From Oligoflexia bacterium (GTDB lineage Bacteria; Bdellovibrionota; Bacteriovoracia; Bacteriovoracales; Bacteriovoracaceae), in assembly GCA_015231955.1 (NCBI GenBank), contig JADGAN010000003.1, forward strand, positions 25,908 through 89,907: a stretch of DNA of 64,000 bases, written 5' to 3'. Numbering within the stretch: position 1 is the stretch's first letter; each line of letters begins with the position of its first letter. Shown piece by piece: positions 35,503 to 43,597 of this stretch. The translations under genes were made by a program, and so were the position numbers. Below the pieces are notes generated by a model. That model did not search any database. It was not told the origin of the DNA and saw only the letters and a list, made by a program, of their open reading frames with translations.

Positions 35503-37098
35503 ATGATTAATTGGGATGAGATGAGTAACCTTCATGTAATTCAAAAACTAAAACAAATTTTAGTTAGATGGTTTGGTGTTGAACTCTTTTATGCCAACGA
35601 GCATAATCGTTTGCCCAATAGTTTTTTAGATAAAAATTATCGCTTTCAAAATCCTTTCATGAAAATCCAAATGGGAATGAATTATGGGCATGAGTTTTTA
35701 AATAGTGATGTAGAAAAGGTCAACGACTCTTTTCAAGCGCACAGTAGTATAAACTACAGTTTTTATGACTCCTTTTTTCCTGGTATAAAAGGTGTCGGGA
35801 CGAGGATTACTCTTGAGGGAGAGCACGCAGGATCAATCTTTGCCTACCCCTTTTTATCAGAGGATCTTACCAGCGAAGAGATCACTGAGCTAAAACAAAA
35901 ACTTATCGAATGTGGGAGTTCTGAACTTGATGCCAATATGGCAATTCAACAAGTACACCGCCTGAATAAGTCAGAGAAAGAGTATTTGCGAGAGTTAGTG
36001 GAACTAGTTTCTCAGGAGATTGTCACCTTTCATCATGAAATTGAAAAGCGGGAGGCCAGAATTTTGGAATTGAATTCTGAACTTGGCACCAAATATCGTT
36101 ACCATTCCATGATTGGAAAATCAAAACAGATGCAACAAATCTATAGACTCCTGGAAAAAATTTCTAGATCGGAGTCGACAGTATTAATTCAAGGTGAAAA
36201 CGGTACGGGAAAGGAGTTGGTAGCAAAGGCCATTCATTATAATTCTCCTCGAAAAGACTCTGTATTGCTGGCACAAAACTGTTCGGCCTTTAATGATAAT
36301 TTGCTTGATTCCGAATTGTTTGGTCATGTTAAGGGCGCTTTTACCGGTGCCATTAAGGATAAAAAAGGGCTTTTTGAAATGGCCCACACAGGGACACTGT
36401 TTTTAGATGAGATTGGAGATACCAGCCTTACGATGCAAGTAAAGTTACTCAGGGTATTACAGGAAGGAACCTTTCTTCCTGTGGGGGCAAGCGTTCCGCG
36501 GAAAGTGAATGTTAGGATTATGGCCGCCACCAATAAGGATCTAAAACAGATGATTTCTAGAGGGGAGTTTCGAGAAGATTTGTATTATAGAATTAATGTG
36601 ATCAATGTACACCTCCCGTCGTTAAGAGAACGCAAAGAAGATATCTCTATTTTGTTTGAACATTTTCTAGAGAAAAAGTGTGCTGAAATGGGAGCGCAGA
36701 CAAAATCGGTTTCAAAAAAGTGTTTAGAAAAAATTTTAGATTATCCTTGGCCTGGAAATGTGCGTGAACTAGAAAATGAGATAGAGAGGATTGTGGTATT
36801 GGCCGGCGATAGTAAAAATATCACACCAGATATGCTAAGTTCAAAAATTACCGATTTTGGAAGTACACCTTCTGCTGCCGCTGCCAGAGGAGTTCGCATT
36901 ACAGGGACACTAAAAGAAGCCATGGAAGAGTTGGAAGAGTTGATGATTCGAGAAGGTCTTCGCCGTTGTAACTACAATAAGTCGAAGTTAGCAAAAGAGT
37001 TAGGAATCAGCAGAGCAGGACTTATTATGAAAGTGGATAAGTATGCTCTTGACAAGAGAAGCATGGAACGGAGCAGAAAAGAACAAGAGTCAGCGTAG
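35503..37098 (+). CDS. Sigma-54-dependent transcriptional activator (NtrC family)
   Basis: This 531-residue protein starts at the ATG at 35503 (AAGGA upstream). The first 180 residues form an unrecognised sensory domain, followed by a helix linker (REARILELNSEL). The AAA+ core has Walker A GENGTGKELVAKAIH near 231, GHVKGAFTGAIKDKKGLFEM with the sigma-54-contacting GAFTGA near 278, Walker B GTLFLDEIGD, and the arginine-containing FREDLYYRINV. The C-terminal Fis-type helix-turn-helix is CNYNKSKLAKELGISRAGLI. There is no receiver domain, so control is by ligand or protein binding to the N-terminal domain rather than phosphorylation. Target genes are unknown. The stop overlaps the convergent GT9 gene. 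Confidence 0.93.
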   Translation: MINWDEMSNLHVIQKLKQILVRWFGVELFYANEHNRLPNSFLDKNYRFQNPFMKIQMGMNYGHEFLNSDVEKVNDSFQAHSSINYSFYDSFFPGIKGVGTRITLEGEHAGSIFAYPFLSEDLTSEEITELKQKLIECGSSELDANMAIQQVHRLNKSEKEYLRELVELVSQEIVTFHHEIEKREARILELNSELGTKYRYHSMIGKSKQMQQIYRLLEKISRSESTVLIQGENGTGKELVAKAIHYNSPRKDSVLLAQNCSAFNDNLLDSELFGHVKGAFTGAIKDKKGLFEMAHTGTLFLDEIGDTSLTMQVKLLRVLQEGTFLPVGASVPRKVNVRIMAATNKDLKQMISRGEFREDLYYRINVINVHLPSLRERKEDISILFEHFLEKKCAEMGAQTKSVSKKCLEKILDYPWPGNVRELENEIERIVVLAGDSKNITPDMLSSKITDFGSTPSAAAARGVRITGTLKEAMEELEELMIREGLRRCNYNKSKLAKELGISRAGLIMKVDKYALDKRSMERSRKEQESA

Positions 37099-38130
37099 AA
37101 GAAATTCTCGGATCTTGCGAGCAACATCTTCCATTGAGATATTTTTTAAGCAAGCTAAATGCTGATTATTATCAGATGCAAATTTGCAGTTATTTTTCAA
37201 ACAAGGAGCACAGGCCAGGTTATGATCGCTAAAAATGTGAATTTGCGCGTTCTTGGGATTTAAAGGAGCGGTACTGTTCGTGTCCCCGGCACCAAAGAAA
37301 ACAATGGTAGGGGTGCCTAGTATGGCACTTAAATGGGCAGGACCAGAGTCATTAGAAATCATTAAAGATGCTTGAGATAAAATTTCTACTAATCTTGCAA
37401 TCGATGTTTTTCCCGCATGATTTTCTATTGTGAAGTTGTGATTTTTGGGAAGGAGATCTAGCAGACATTGGACGTGCTTTTCCTCTTTTGCACTTCCAAT
37501 CAAGAGAATGCGATAAGCTGATTGTTTGAAAATTTCTAGTAAGGATAGCCACTGTTCACTTGGCATGCGCCTGGAAGATGCTTCGGAATTGATATTGATG
37601 ACAATCGTTTGAGTGCCAGTGCCAGCAGCAAGATCGGCCCAGAGTTGTTGCTTCTTGAGCGTGATTACGGGAAGAGATCTTCTAGGCCAGTTAAGAAGCG
37701 CAAGGTATTCGTATGCTCGATGAGAAGAGGTACGATCCGGATCAAGTTGTTTTGTAAGCTGATTCAAAAAGAGAGCACGAAGATAATAACTTTGGCCACG
37801 CATACCGATTCTCTTTTTTGCTCCGATAAACCACCCGGTGATTGCACTAGAGAGAGAGGGCGGTAGGGCATAATAGATATCAGGAGGATCGGGAAAAAAG
37901 GAGCGCAAAGAAAAAATTTCCAACAGCCGGTGCCAATAGCTATTCGTGGAGCGACCTACCTCTATAACTTTTAGATCTAAGGGCAGATATTCAAAGAGAT
38001 CTTTGTAGATAGTTCTGGTAATAATGGTGATGGCGGCGGTTGGGTTTTGCTCTCTAAGGGCCGTCAGAAAATAAAAACTCATCACAATATCGCCGAGCCA
38101 GTTAGGAGAACGGACAACAATTTGGAGCAT
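37090..38130 (-). CDS. ADP-heptose:LPS heptosyltransferase-like (GT9)
   Basis: From the ATG at 38130 (AAAAGG upstream) this is a 346-residue GT9 enzyme. It begins MLQIVVRSPNWLGDIVMSFY, the WaaF-type acceptor motif NWLGD. It contains NINSEASSRRMPSEQWLSLL, the sugar-nucleotide block LMISNDSGPAHLSAILGTPT, and a terminal cysteine-rich CAPCLKNNCKF...CL stretch seen in many WaaF relatives. It probably adds heptose to the LPS inner core, but which step (I, II or III) is not certain. The longer in-frame starts at 38208 and 38154 lack good ribosome-binding sites. It converges on the sigma-54 activator, with their ends overlapping by nine bases. Confidence 0.9.
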   Translation of the reverse strand: MLQIVVRSPNWLGDIVMSFYFLTALREQNPTAAITIITRTIYKDLFEYLPLDLKVIEVGRSTNSYWHRLLEIFSLRSFFPDPPDIYYALPPSLSSAITGWFIGAKKRIGMRGQSYYLRALFLNQLTKQLDPDRTSSHRAYEYLALLNWPRRSLPVITLKKQQLWADLAAGTGTQTIVININSEASSRRMPSEQWLSLLEIFKQSAYRILLIGSAKEEKHVQCLLDLLPKNHNFTIENHAGKTSIARLVEILSQASLMISNDSGPAHLSAILGTPTIVFFGAGDTNSTAPLNPKNAQIHIFSDHNLACAPCLKNNCKFASDNNQHLACLKNISMEDVARKIREFLLR

Positions 38131-38293
38131 GGAGGGCCTTTTATGGGCCCGCATTGCGCGACAGGTCTTGGAGAACCGATTTTTTTTTGAGATTAGATTC
38201 CTCAGCATTTAACAACCCAAATTATGCAATATCTTTATTTCCATTATCTATTAGAGAATGGGGATTATGACTAGAAAAAAGGTGCGACCAACC

Positions 38294-39181
38294 ATGAAGA
38301 TTATTGTGACAACCAAACAGGTTCCCGATACCCACAATATTGTTGGGGATGCCATGAGGCCCGATGGAACTGTTAACCGCTCTGTGCTTCCAACTATTTT
38401 TAATCCAGAGGATTTGAATGCTTTGGAAGAGGCCTTAAAGCTTAAGGAGAAAATTCCTTCAGCACATATCACGGCCATTACTATGGGACCACCGAAAGCA
38501 ATGGATGTTTTAAGGGAGTCGCTATATCGAGGAGCAGATGATGTGGTACTGCTTTCCGATGGTCGCTTTGCAGGTGCCGATACACTTGCCACCTCCTACG
38601 CTCTTAAATGTGCAGTTCAAAAATTAGGTGTGTTTGATCTTATTTTTTGTGGAAGACAGGCCATTGATGGAGATACGGCCCAAGTAGGGCCACAGCTTGC
38701 AGAGAAGCTTGGGATCAATCAAATTACCAATGTGTGTGAAGTGGTTACGGTGGATGAAGAGGGTTGTACCATCACGGTGAAACGTTCCACCGAATATGGG
38801 GAAGAGATTGTAAAAAGTAAGTTTCCGGTTTTAATTACCGTTACCTCTTCGGCCAATGATCCTCGCCCTGCAAGTGCAAAGCGAATGATGATTTATAAGA
38901 GTATTGGAAAAAAGAGCGATGCGGTTTCTTATACCGATTCTGCAGAGCTTGCCTGGACACGAGATTTGCCCGCCCCTTACATCAATTATATTAAGGAGTG
39001 GAATCTTGAAAGCGTTGACGCCGATCCCGCAATTTGTGGATTAAATGGTTCGCCAACAAAAGTGAAGAAAATTCAAAATGTGGTCTTAGTTGCCAATGAG
39101 GCCAAGATGGTCAGTGGCGACGATGAAGGAATTAGTGCTTTAATAAAAGAATTGGTCAGTGAGCATATTCTTGCGGGATGA
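38294..39181 (+). CDS. etfB: Electron transfer flavoprotein subunit beta
   Basis: Started at the ATG at 38294 (AAGGTG nine bases upstream), this is a 295-residue protein. It opens KIIVTTKQVPDTHNIVGDAM, has NPEDLNALEEALKLKEK and the family signature GADDVVLLSDGRFAGADTLA, then LIFCGRQAIDGDTAQVGPQL. With EtfA it holds FAD and AMP and carries electrons from acyl-CoA dehydrogenases to the quinone pool through ETF:quinone oxidoreductase. The length (about 40 more than E. coli FixA-type) is usual for this subgroup. It is followed by etfA and an acyl-CoA dehydrogenase. Confidence 0.94.
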   Translation: MKIIVTTKQVPDTHNIVGDAMRPDGTVNRSVLPTIFNPEDLNALEEALKLKEKIPSAHITAITMGPPKAMDVLRESLYRGADDVVLLSDGRFAGADTLATSYALKCAVQKLGVFDLIFCGRQAIDGDTAQVGPQLAEKLGINQITNVCEVVTVDEEGCTITVKRSTEYGEEIVKSKFPVLITVTSSANDPRPASAKRMMIYKSIGKKSDAVSYTDSAELAWTRDLPAPYINYIKEWNLESVDADPAICGLNGSPTKVKKIQNVVLVANEAKMVSGDDEGISALIKELVSEHILAG

Positions 39182-39212
39182 AATTCATAAGACAAAAAAG
39201 GGCCATATAATC

Positions 39213-40238
39213 ATGAAAAAAAATAAAAGTGTGATGGTGTTTATAGAGTATACAGAAGAGAGCATCGCTGAAGTGAGCTTGGAGCTAGTATGCAAAGGAA
39301 AAGAGCTTGCAGAGAAGTTACAAGTACCGCTTGAGGCGATTGCAGTGGGATTTGGAGCGAATTTACGTCGAGAACTTATTAAGCTTGGCCAGTATGGATG
39401 CAAAAGTGTTTACCTTATAGAGGATGAGCGTTTAAAGCATTTTACCTCTGTTCCTTACGCCAAAGCAGTCGTAGAGACTCTACAACGCGTTCAACCCCAA
39501 ATTGTACTCTTTGGGGCCACAACTACTGGGCGCGATCTTGCTCCAAGAGTTGCCTCGGCCTTAAAGTGTGGCCTTACTGCAGATTGTACCGATTTGCAAT
39601 TAGGAGAACACCAGATCAAGGGGCAAACATTTCACAATACGCTTTTGCAAATTAGACCAGCGTTTGGTGGAAATATTGTGGCGACCATTGTTTCTCCAGA
39701 ACATTCACCAAGTATGGCCACCGTACGTGAAGGGGTGATGAGAATCAATCCTCCTAGTGGCAATGAAGAGCATAGGGCCGCCATTGTTGATGAGAAGGTT
39801 TGTTTTGATAGTTCCAGTGATTTTCCCAGTGAGGTCATTGAAATCATCAAAAGCGAGCGCAGTGTGGATTTAAAACAGGCCAAGATTATTGTAGCGGCGG
39901 GAATGGGTGCTGCATCTCATGAAGCGATGGCGCTAATAAAAGAGCTGGCAAGAGTGATTGGAGCGGAAGTTGCAGTTTCTCGCCCAGTGGTGGATGCAGG
40001 TATTCTTGGACATGATCATCAAGTGGGACAGACAGGAACAACCGTAAGACCAACTCTTTATATTGCTTGCGGTATTTCGGGGCAAATTCAGCATCGGGCG
40101 GGAATGGCAGAGTCCAAGCGGATCATTGCTATTAATCGTGATCCCCAGGCACCAATTTTTAGTATTGCTCACTATGGGATTGTTGGTGATGTAAAGGATG
40201 TGATTCCCAAGATGATCAAGGCGTATAAGAATAAGTAA
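39213..40238 (+). CDS. etfA: Electron transfer flavoprotein subunit alpha
   Basis: This is a 341-residue protein using the ATG at 39213 (AAAAAGGG upstream); a frame starting earlier at 39159 overlaps etfB and is less likely. The N-terminal half has FGATTTGRDLAPRVASALKC and GLTADCTDL. The C-terminal FAD domain shows AEVAVSRPVVDAGILGHDHQ, VGQTGTTVRPTLYIACGISG, AIQHRAGM-like QIQHRAGMAES, and the ending INRDPQAPIFSIAHYGIVGD. All FAD-contacting segments are intact. It is co-transcribed with etfB. Confidence 0.95.
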   Translation: MKKNKSVMVFIEYTEESIAEVSLELVCKGKELAEKLQVPLEAIAVGFGANLRRELIKLGQYGCKSVYLIEDERLKHFTSVPYAKAVVETLQRVQPQIVLFGATTTGRDLAPRVASALKCGLTADCTDLQLGEHQIKGQTFHNTLLQIRPAFGGNIVATIVSPEHSPSMATVREGVMRINPPSGNEEHRAAIVDEKVCFDSSSDFPSEVIEIIKSERSVDLKQAKIIVAAGMGAASHEAMALIKELARVIGAEVAVSRPVVDAGILGHDHQVGQTGTTVRPTLYIACGISGQIQHRAGMAESKRIIAINRDPQAPIFSIAHYGIVGDVKDVIPKMIKAYKNK

Positions 40239-40240
40239 GA

Positions 40241-40274
40241 AATCTAAAAAAACCTAAAAAAACCTAAGAAAACC
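40241..40274. repeat. 10-bp tandem repeat, about three units
   Basis: AATCTAAAAA, AACCTAAAAA, AACCTAAGAA, AACC: a period of ten bases running up to the AGGAGAG ribosome-binding site of the acyl-CoA dehydrogenase. It probably arose by slippage. It is a short AT-rich spacer and may tune translation. Confidence 0.85.
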
Positions 40275-40286
40275 AGGAGAGCTAAA

Positions 40287-42023
40287 ATGTCCAATTTCTT
40301 TTTGGATAATGAAGATATCAAATTTCACTTGAAAAATATGGATCTTGCTCGAGTCATTAATTTAAAAGAGAACTACTTTTCTCCCGAAACTAAAGCACAG
40401 GTAGGTGCTCCTCGAGATCAAGAGGATGCTGCCGATAATTATCATCGAGTTTTGGAAATTGTAGGGGCGATCGCTGGAGATTTTATTGCTCCCAGAGCAA
40501 CTGATGTTGATCGAGAAGGTGCGACTTTTTCCGATGGAAAAGTGAACTATGCTCGTGGAACAAAAGAGTCACTCAAACGGCTAAAAGATGCTGAACTCAT
40601 GGGTTTTACATTACCTCGCGAGTTTGGGGGACTTAATTTGCCAAAGACCATTTACTCTATTGCCATTGAAATGATCTCGCGTGCAGATGCTTCGCTTATG
40701 AATCTTTTTGGATTGCAAGAGATTGCTGATACCATTTATAAATTTGGATCGGAAGAGCAACGGAAAAGATACCTGTCTCGCTTTGCTTCAGGAGAAGTTA
40801 CAGGTGCTATGGCACTCACCGAGCCCGATGCTGGTTCCGATTTGCAATCGGTGATGTTACGGGCACAACAAAATTCACAAGGAGAGTGGCGATTAAATGG
40901 AGTTAAGCGCTTTATCACCAATGGTCTTGCAGACATTCAACTGGTAATGGCCCGCTCTGAAGATGGCAGTACCGATGGTCGGGGAATTTCGCTCTTTATT
41001 TATGAACGTGATCACTCCATGAAGATCCGTCGAATAGAGCATAAGCTAGGGATTCATGGATCCCCAACCTGTGAATTGCAATTTGATGATGCTAAGGCCG
41101 AGCTTTTAGGAAAGCGCCGAATGGGATTGATCCGTTATACCATGTCACTTATGAATGGTGCTCGTCTAGGAGTCTCTGCTCAGGCGATCGGAATTGCTGA
41201 GGCCGCTTATCGAGAGGCAAAACTGTATGCAGGCCAGCGAGTACAATTTAAAAAAGTGATTGCAGAACTTCCTCCCGTGAATGAAATGCTTACTGATATG
41301 AAAACAACACTAGAGGCCTCACGCTCACTTCTTTATGAAACCTCACGTATTGTGGATATCAAGGAAGGGCTAGAGGAGCGAATTGAGAAACATCCAGAGA
41401 GCAAAGACGATTTAAGTAACGATCTTCAGCGCTACTCGCGTTTTGCGGCCCTTTTTACACCCATGCTTAAGTGTTTTGCAACGGAGAGTGCAAATAAAAT
41501 CTGCTACGATGCCCTTCAAGTGCATGCAGGAGTAGGGTATACCACCGATTTTAATATTGAACGACTTTATCGTGATGTACGGATCACTAATATTTATGAA
41601 GGCACCACTCAATTGCAAGTGGTTGCTGCTATTGGTGGGATCATGACTGGAGTGTTGCAAGAGCGCTTAAATGAGTATGAAAATCTACACGATTTTACCG
41701 CCTTTGCCCCTATTGTTCCTGTGTTTGAGATGGTTCACGCTTTCAGAACCAGTTTAGAATCTGGAATCACTATGGTAAAGCAAAAGGCCGACAATAAATT
41801 TCAAGATTATCATGCTCGTCGAATTACAGAGATGGCAGCAGATACAACAGTTAGTTACCTTCTCTGCATCGATGCCCTGAGAGCAAAGTGTGAGCGTAAG
41901 GCCAGTGTGGCCGCTTATTTTGCAGAAAAAGCACACTCAAGAATTCTTGGCAATTTGAATACCATCACCACTTCCTTCGAAGAGAAAAACCTCTTTGAGA
42001 AGCATATCAAAATCCTCGAATAA
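40287..42023 (+). CDS. Acyl-CoA dehydrogenase
   Basis: This 578-residue flavoprotein catalyses the first oxidation step of fatty-acyl-CoA breakdown, passing electrons to ETF. It has the N-terminal helical domain (LPREFGGLNLPKTIYSIAIE), the FAD/substrate motif TGAMALTEPDAGSDLQSVML near residue 175, FITNGLADIQLVMARSEDG, and a C-terminal domain with MNGARLGVSAQAIGIAEAAY and YDALQVHAGVGYTTDFNIER. A further C-terminal part (to 578) makes it the long (about 600 aa) type common in deltaproteobacteria rather than the 380-aa short-chain type. The position right after etfBA supports direct coupling. Confidence 0.92.
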   Translation: MSNFFLDNEDIKFHLKNMDLARVINLKENYFSPETKAQVGAPRDQEDAADNYHRVLEIVGAIAGDFIAPRATDVDREGATFSDGKVNYARGTKESLKRLKDAELMGFTLPREFGGLNLPKTIYSIAIEMISRADASLMNLFGLQEIADTIYKFGSEEQRKRYLSRFASGEVTGAMALTEPDAGSDLQSVMLRAQQNSQGEWRLNGVKRFITNGLADIQLVMARSEDGSTDGRGISLFIYERDHSMKIRRIEHKLGIHGSPTCELQFDDAKAELLGKRRMGLIRYTMSLMNGARLGVSAQAIGIAEAAYREAKLYAGQRVQFKKVIAELPPVNEMLTDMKTTLEASRSLLYETSRIVDIKEGLEERIEKHPESKDDLSNDLQRYSRFAALFTPMLKCFATESANKICYDALQVHAGVGYTTDFNIERLYRDVRITNIYEGTTQLQVVAAIGGIMTGVLQERLNEYENLHDFTAFAPIVPVFEMVHAFRTSLESGITMVKQKADNKFQDYHARRITEMAADTTVSYLLCIDALRAKCERKASVAAYFAEKAHSRILGNLNTITTSFEEKNLFEKHIKILE

Positions 42024-42077
42024 TCGTAAATATTTCCTACTCATATCCGAGAGCTAAAGCTGATATTGTATATTCAT

Positions 42078-43529
42078 ATGAGTGGTATTAAGTTAAAATT
42101 TATCTTTTACTTGAGTCTTGGACTCTTTTGCATTTTAATCCCAGGAGTCTATTTTTCCATTTCATACATTCAAGGAAAGTTTATTAGCTATGAGGATCAG
42201 CAATTTGCAAAACTCGGAACCTTCTTTGAATTCTCTTTGGGCGATGCTATAGGAAAGAGTGACCAAGAGTTGATTAAACTAAGTTTAGACGCTTTAATGC
42301 AAACTTATCACCCTCGCAAAATTTCTCTCTATAGCAGTGAAGGGAAGATTCTCTACTTTAAGCAGCTGGATGATGAGAGTGACCCAAAGCAGGCATCCAA
42401 AGATATTTTGTCAGTAACCAAAGATGACTTCTCTTTGCAGATGTTTAGTATGGATATTCGGAGGAAGGGAGAAAGAATTGCAACAATAGAGATCTACTAC
42501 GACTATCGTGATGCCATTATCACTTCCGGCCATTTTGAGGCCTTACAGTTTTTATTTGCCATTATTATTTTTGCGAGTGTGTTAGGTCTGACTTATGTGA
42601 TCCTTAATCGCACAACAGATGAGGTCAGTGCTGAACTAATGGGGCTAAGTGATAAATCAAAAGAGCTAAATCAAATTGCTCTGGAAGTGGATGATTCGAG
42701 CAAGCATATTTCTAAATTTGCAAGCAAACTGATTCAAGATGTGCTGGAGAGTTCGCTAACTTTGCAAAAAATTTCCAAGATGACCTCTCTAAACAATGAT
42801 GTTACCAGAGAGGCACAAAAAAGATACATGGAGGTTTACAACCTTTGTGAGAACGGAAAGAGGGCCATTAGCAATTTGATCGAGACCATCAAAGATGTAC
42901 AAAAAAGTACGCACTCCTTTGAGAAACTGAAAAATCATATCAAGGAGATCTCTTCAAAAACGCACATTTTAAATGAAATTGCTGTGCAGACAAAAATTCT
43001 GTCTTATAATGCCTCTATCGAAGCTATGCGTGTGGGATTACATGGGAAAGGATTTGCAATTGTTGCCCAAGAGATTAGGCAGTTGGCAATCTTTGTCGAA
43101 AGTTATGCTCGAGAGATCAATAATATTGTTGAGTACAGTGATGCAGTTGCCAAGGAACTCATCGATGATAGTTTGCAGAAGGTGGCACAAGGGATTCAGA
43201 ATACAATGGGCGTAAGCACTGTCTTTAATAATATCAATCTCAATATTGTAGAGTTACGAGATATTTCCGATAAAGTGGTTGGAGCATCTCAAAAACAAAA
43301 AGATCTGATTAAAACGGTCAATAGAACGATTAGCGATCTAGAACATCAAAATCGCATGAATGCCAGGATTGCTGAAAGCAACGAGAATGCGAGTTCAAGG
43401 CTGGCCACTCATGCCTCCAGTATCCGCTATACCATTGATGGCATTCATCTGATTATTTCTGGTGCTGAAGGACTGGAGTTACCTCCTTCTAAAAGGTCTG
43501 TAGGGCCTGCCCTTGGGCATTCTATGTAG
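42078..43529 (+). CDS. MCP-like membrane receptor
   Basis: This is 483 residues from the ATG at 42078 (a TTG four codons earlier is possible). A first membrane helix (about 5-27, FIFYLSLGLFCILIPGVYF) and a second (about 157-175, FLFAIIIFASVLGLTYVIL) bracket a 130-residue periplasmic sensor. The cytoplasmic part is a long coiled coil with the MCP hairpin region NEIAVQTKILSYNASIEAMR and GKGFAIVAQEIRQLA near residues 305-340. The usual hairpin tip that binds CheA/CheW is divergent and there is no obvious HAMP domain. It may signal to a variant chemosensory array or work alone. No che gene is adjacent. Confidence 0.82.
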   Translation: MSGIKLKFIFYLSLGLFCILIPGVYFSISYIQGKFISYEDQQFAKLGTFFEFSLGDAIGKSDQELIKLSLDALMQTYHPRKISLYSSEGKILYFKQLDDESDPKQASKDILSVTKDDFSLQMFSMDIRRKGERIATIEIYYDYRDAIITSGHFEALQFLFAIIIFASVLGLTYVILNRTTDEVSAELMGLSDKSKELNQIALEVDDSSKHISKFASKLIQDVLESSLTLQKISKMTSLNNDVTREAQKRYMEVYNLCENGKRAISNLIETIKDVQKSTHSFEKLKNHIKEISSKTHILNEIAVQTKILSYNASIEAMRVGLHGKGFAIVAQEIRQLAIFVESYAREINNIVEYSDAVAKELIDDSLQKVAQGIQNTMGVSTVFNNINLNIVELRDISDKVVGASQKQKDLIKTVNRTISDLEHQNRMNARIAESNENASSRLATHASSIRYTIDGIHLIISGAEGLELPPSKRSVGPALGHSM

Positions 43530-43597
43530 AGTAGACAAAAATTAATTTCTGCGGTATCCCTGATTAAAATTTCATCAACTTTGTTTGAGGATTCTCA

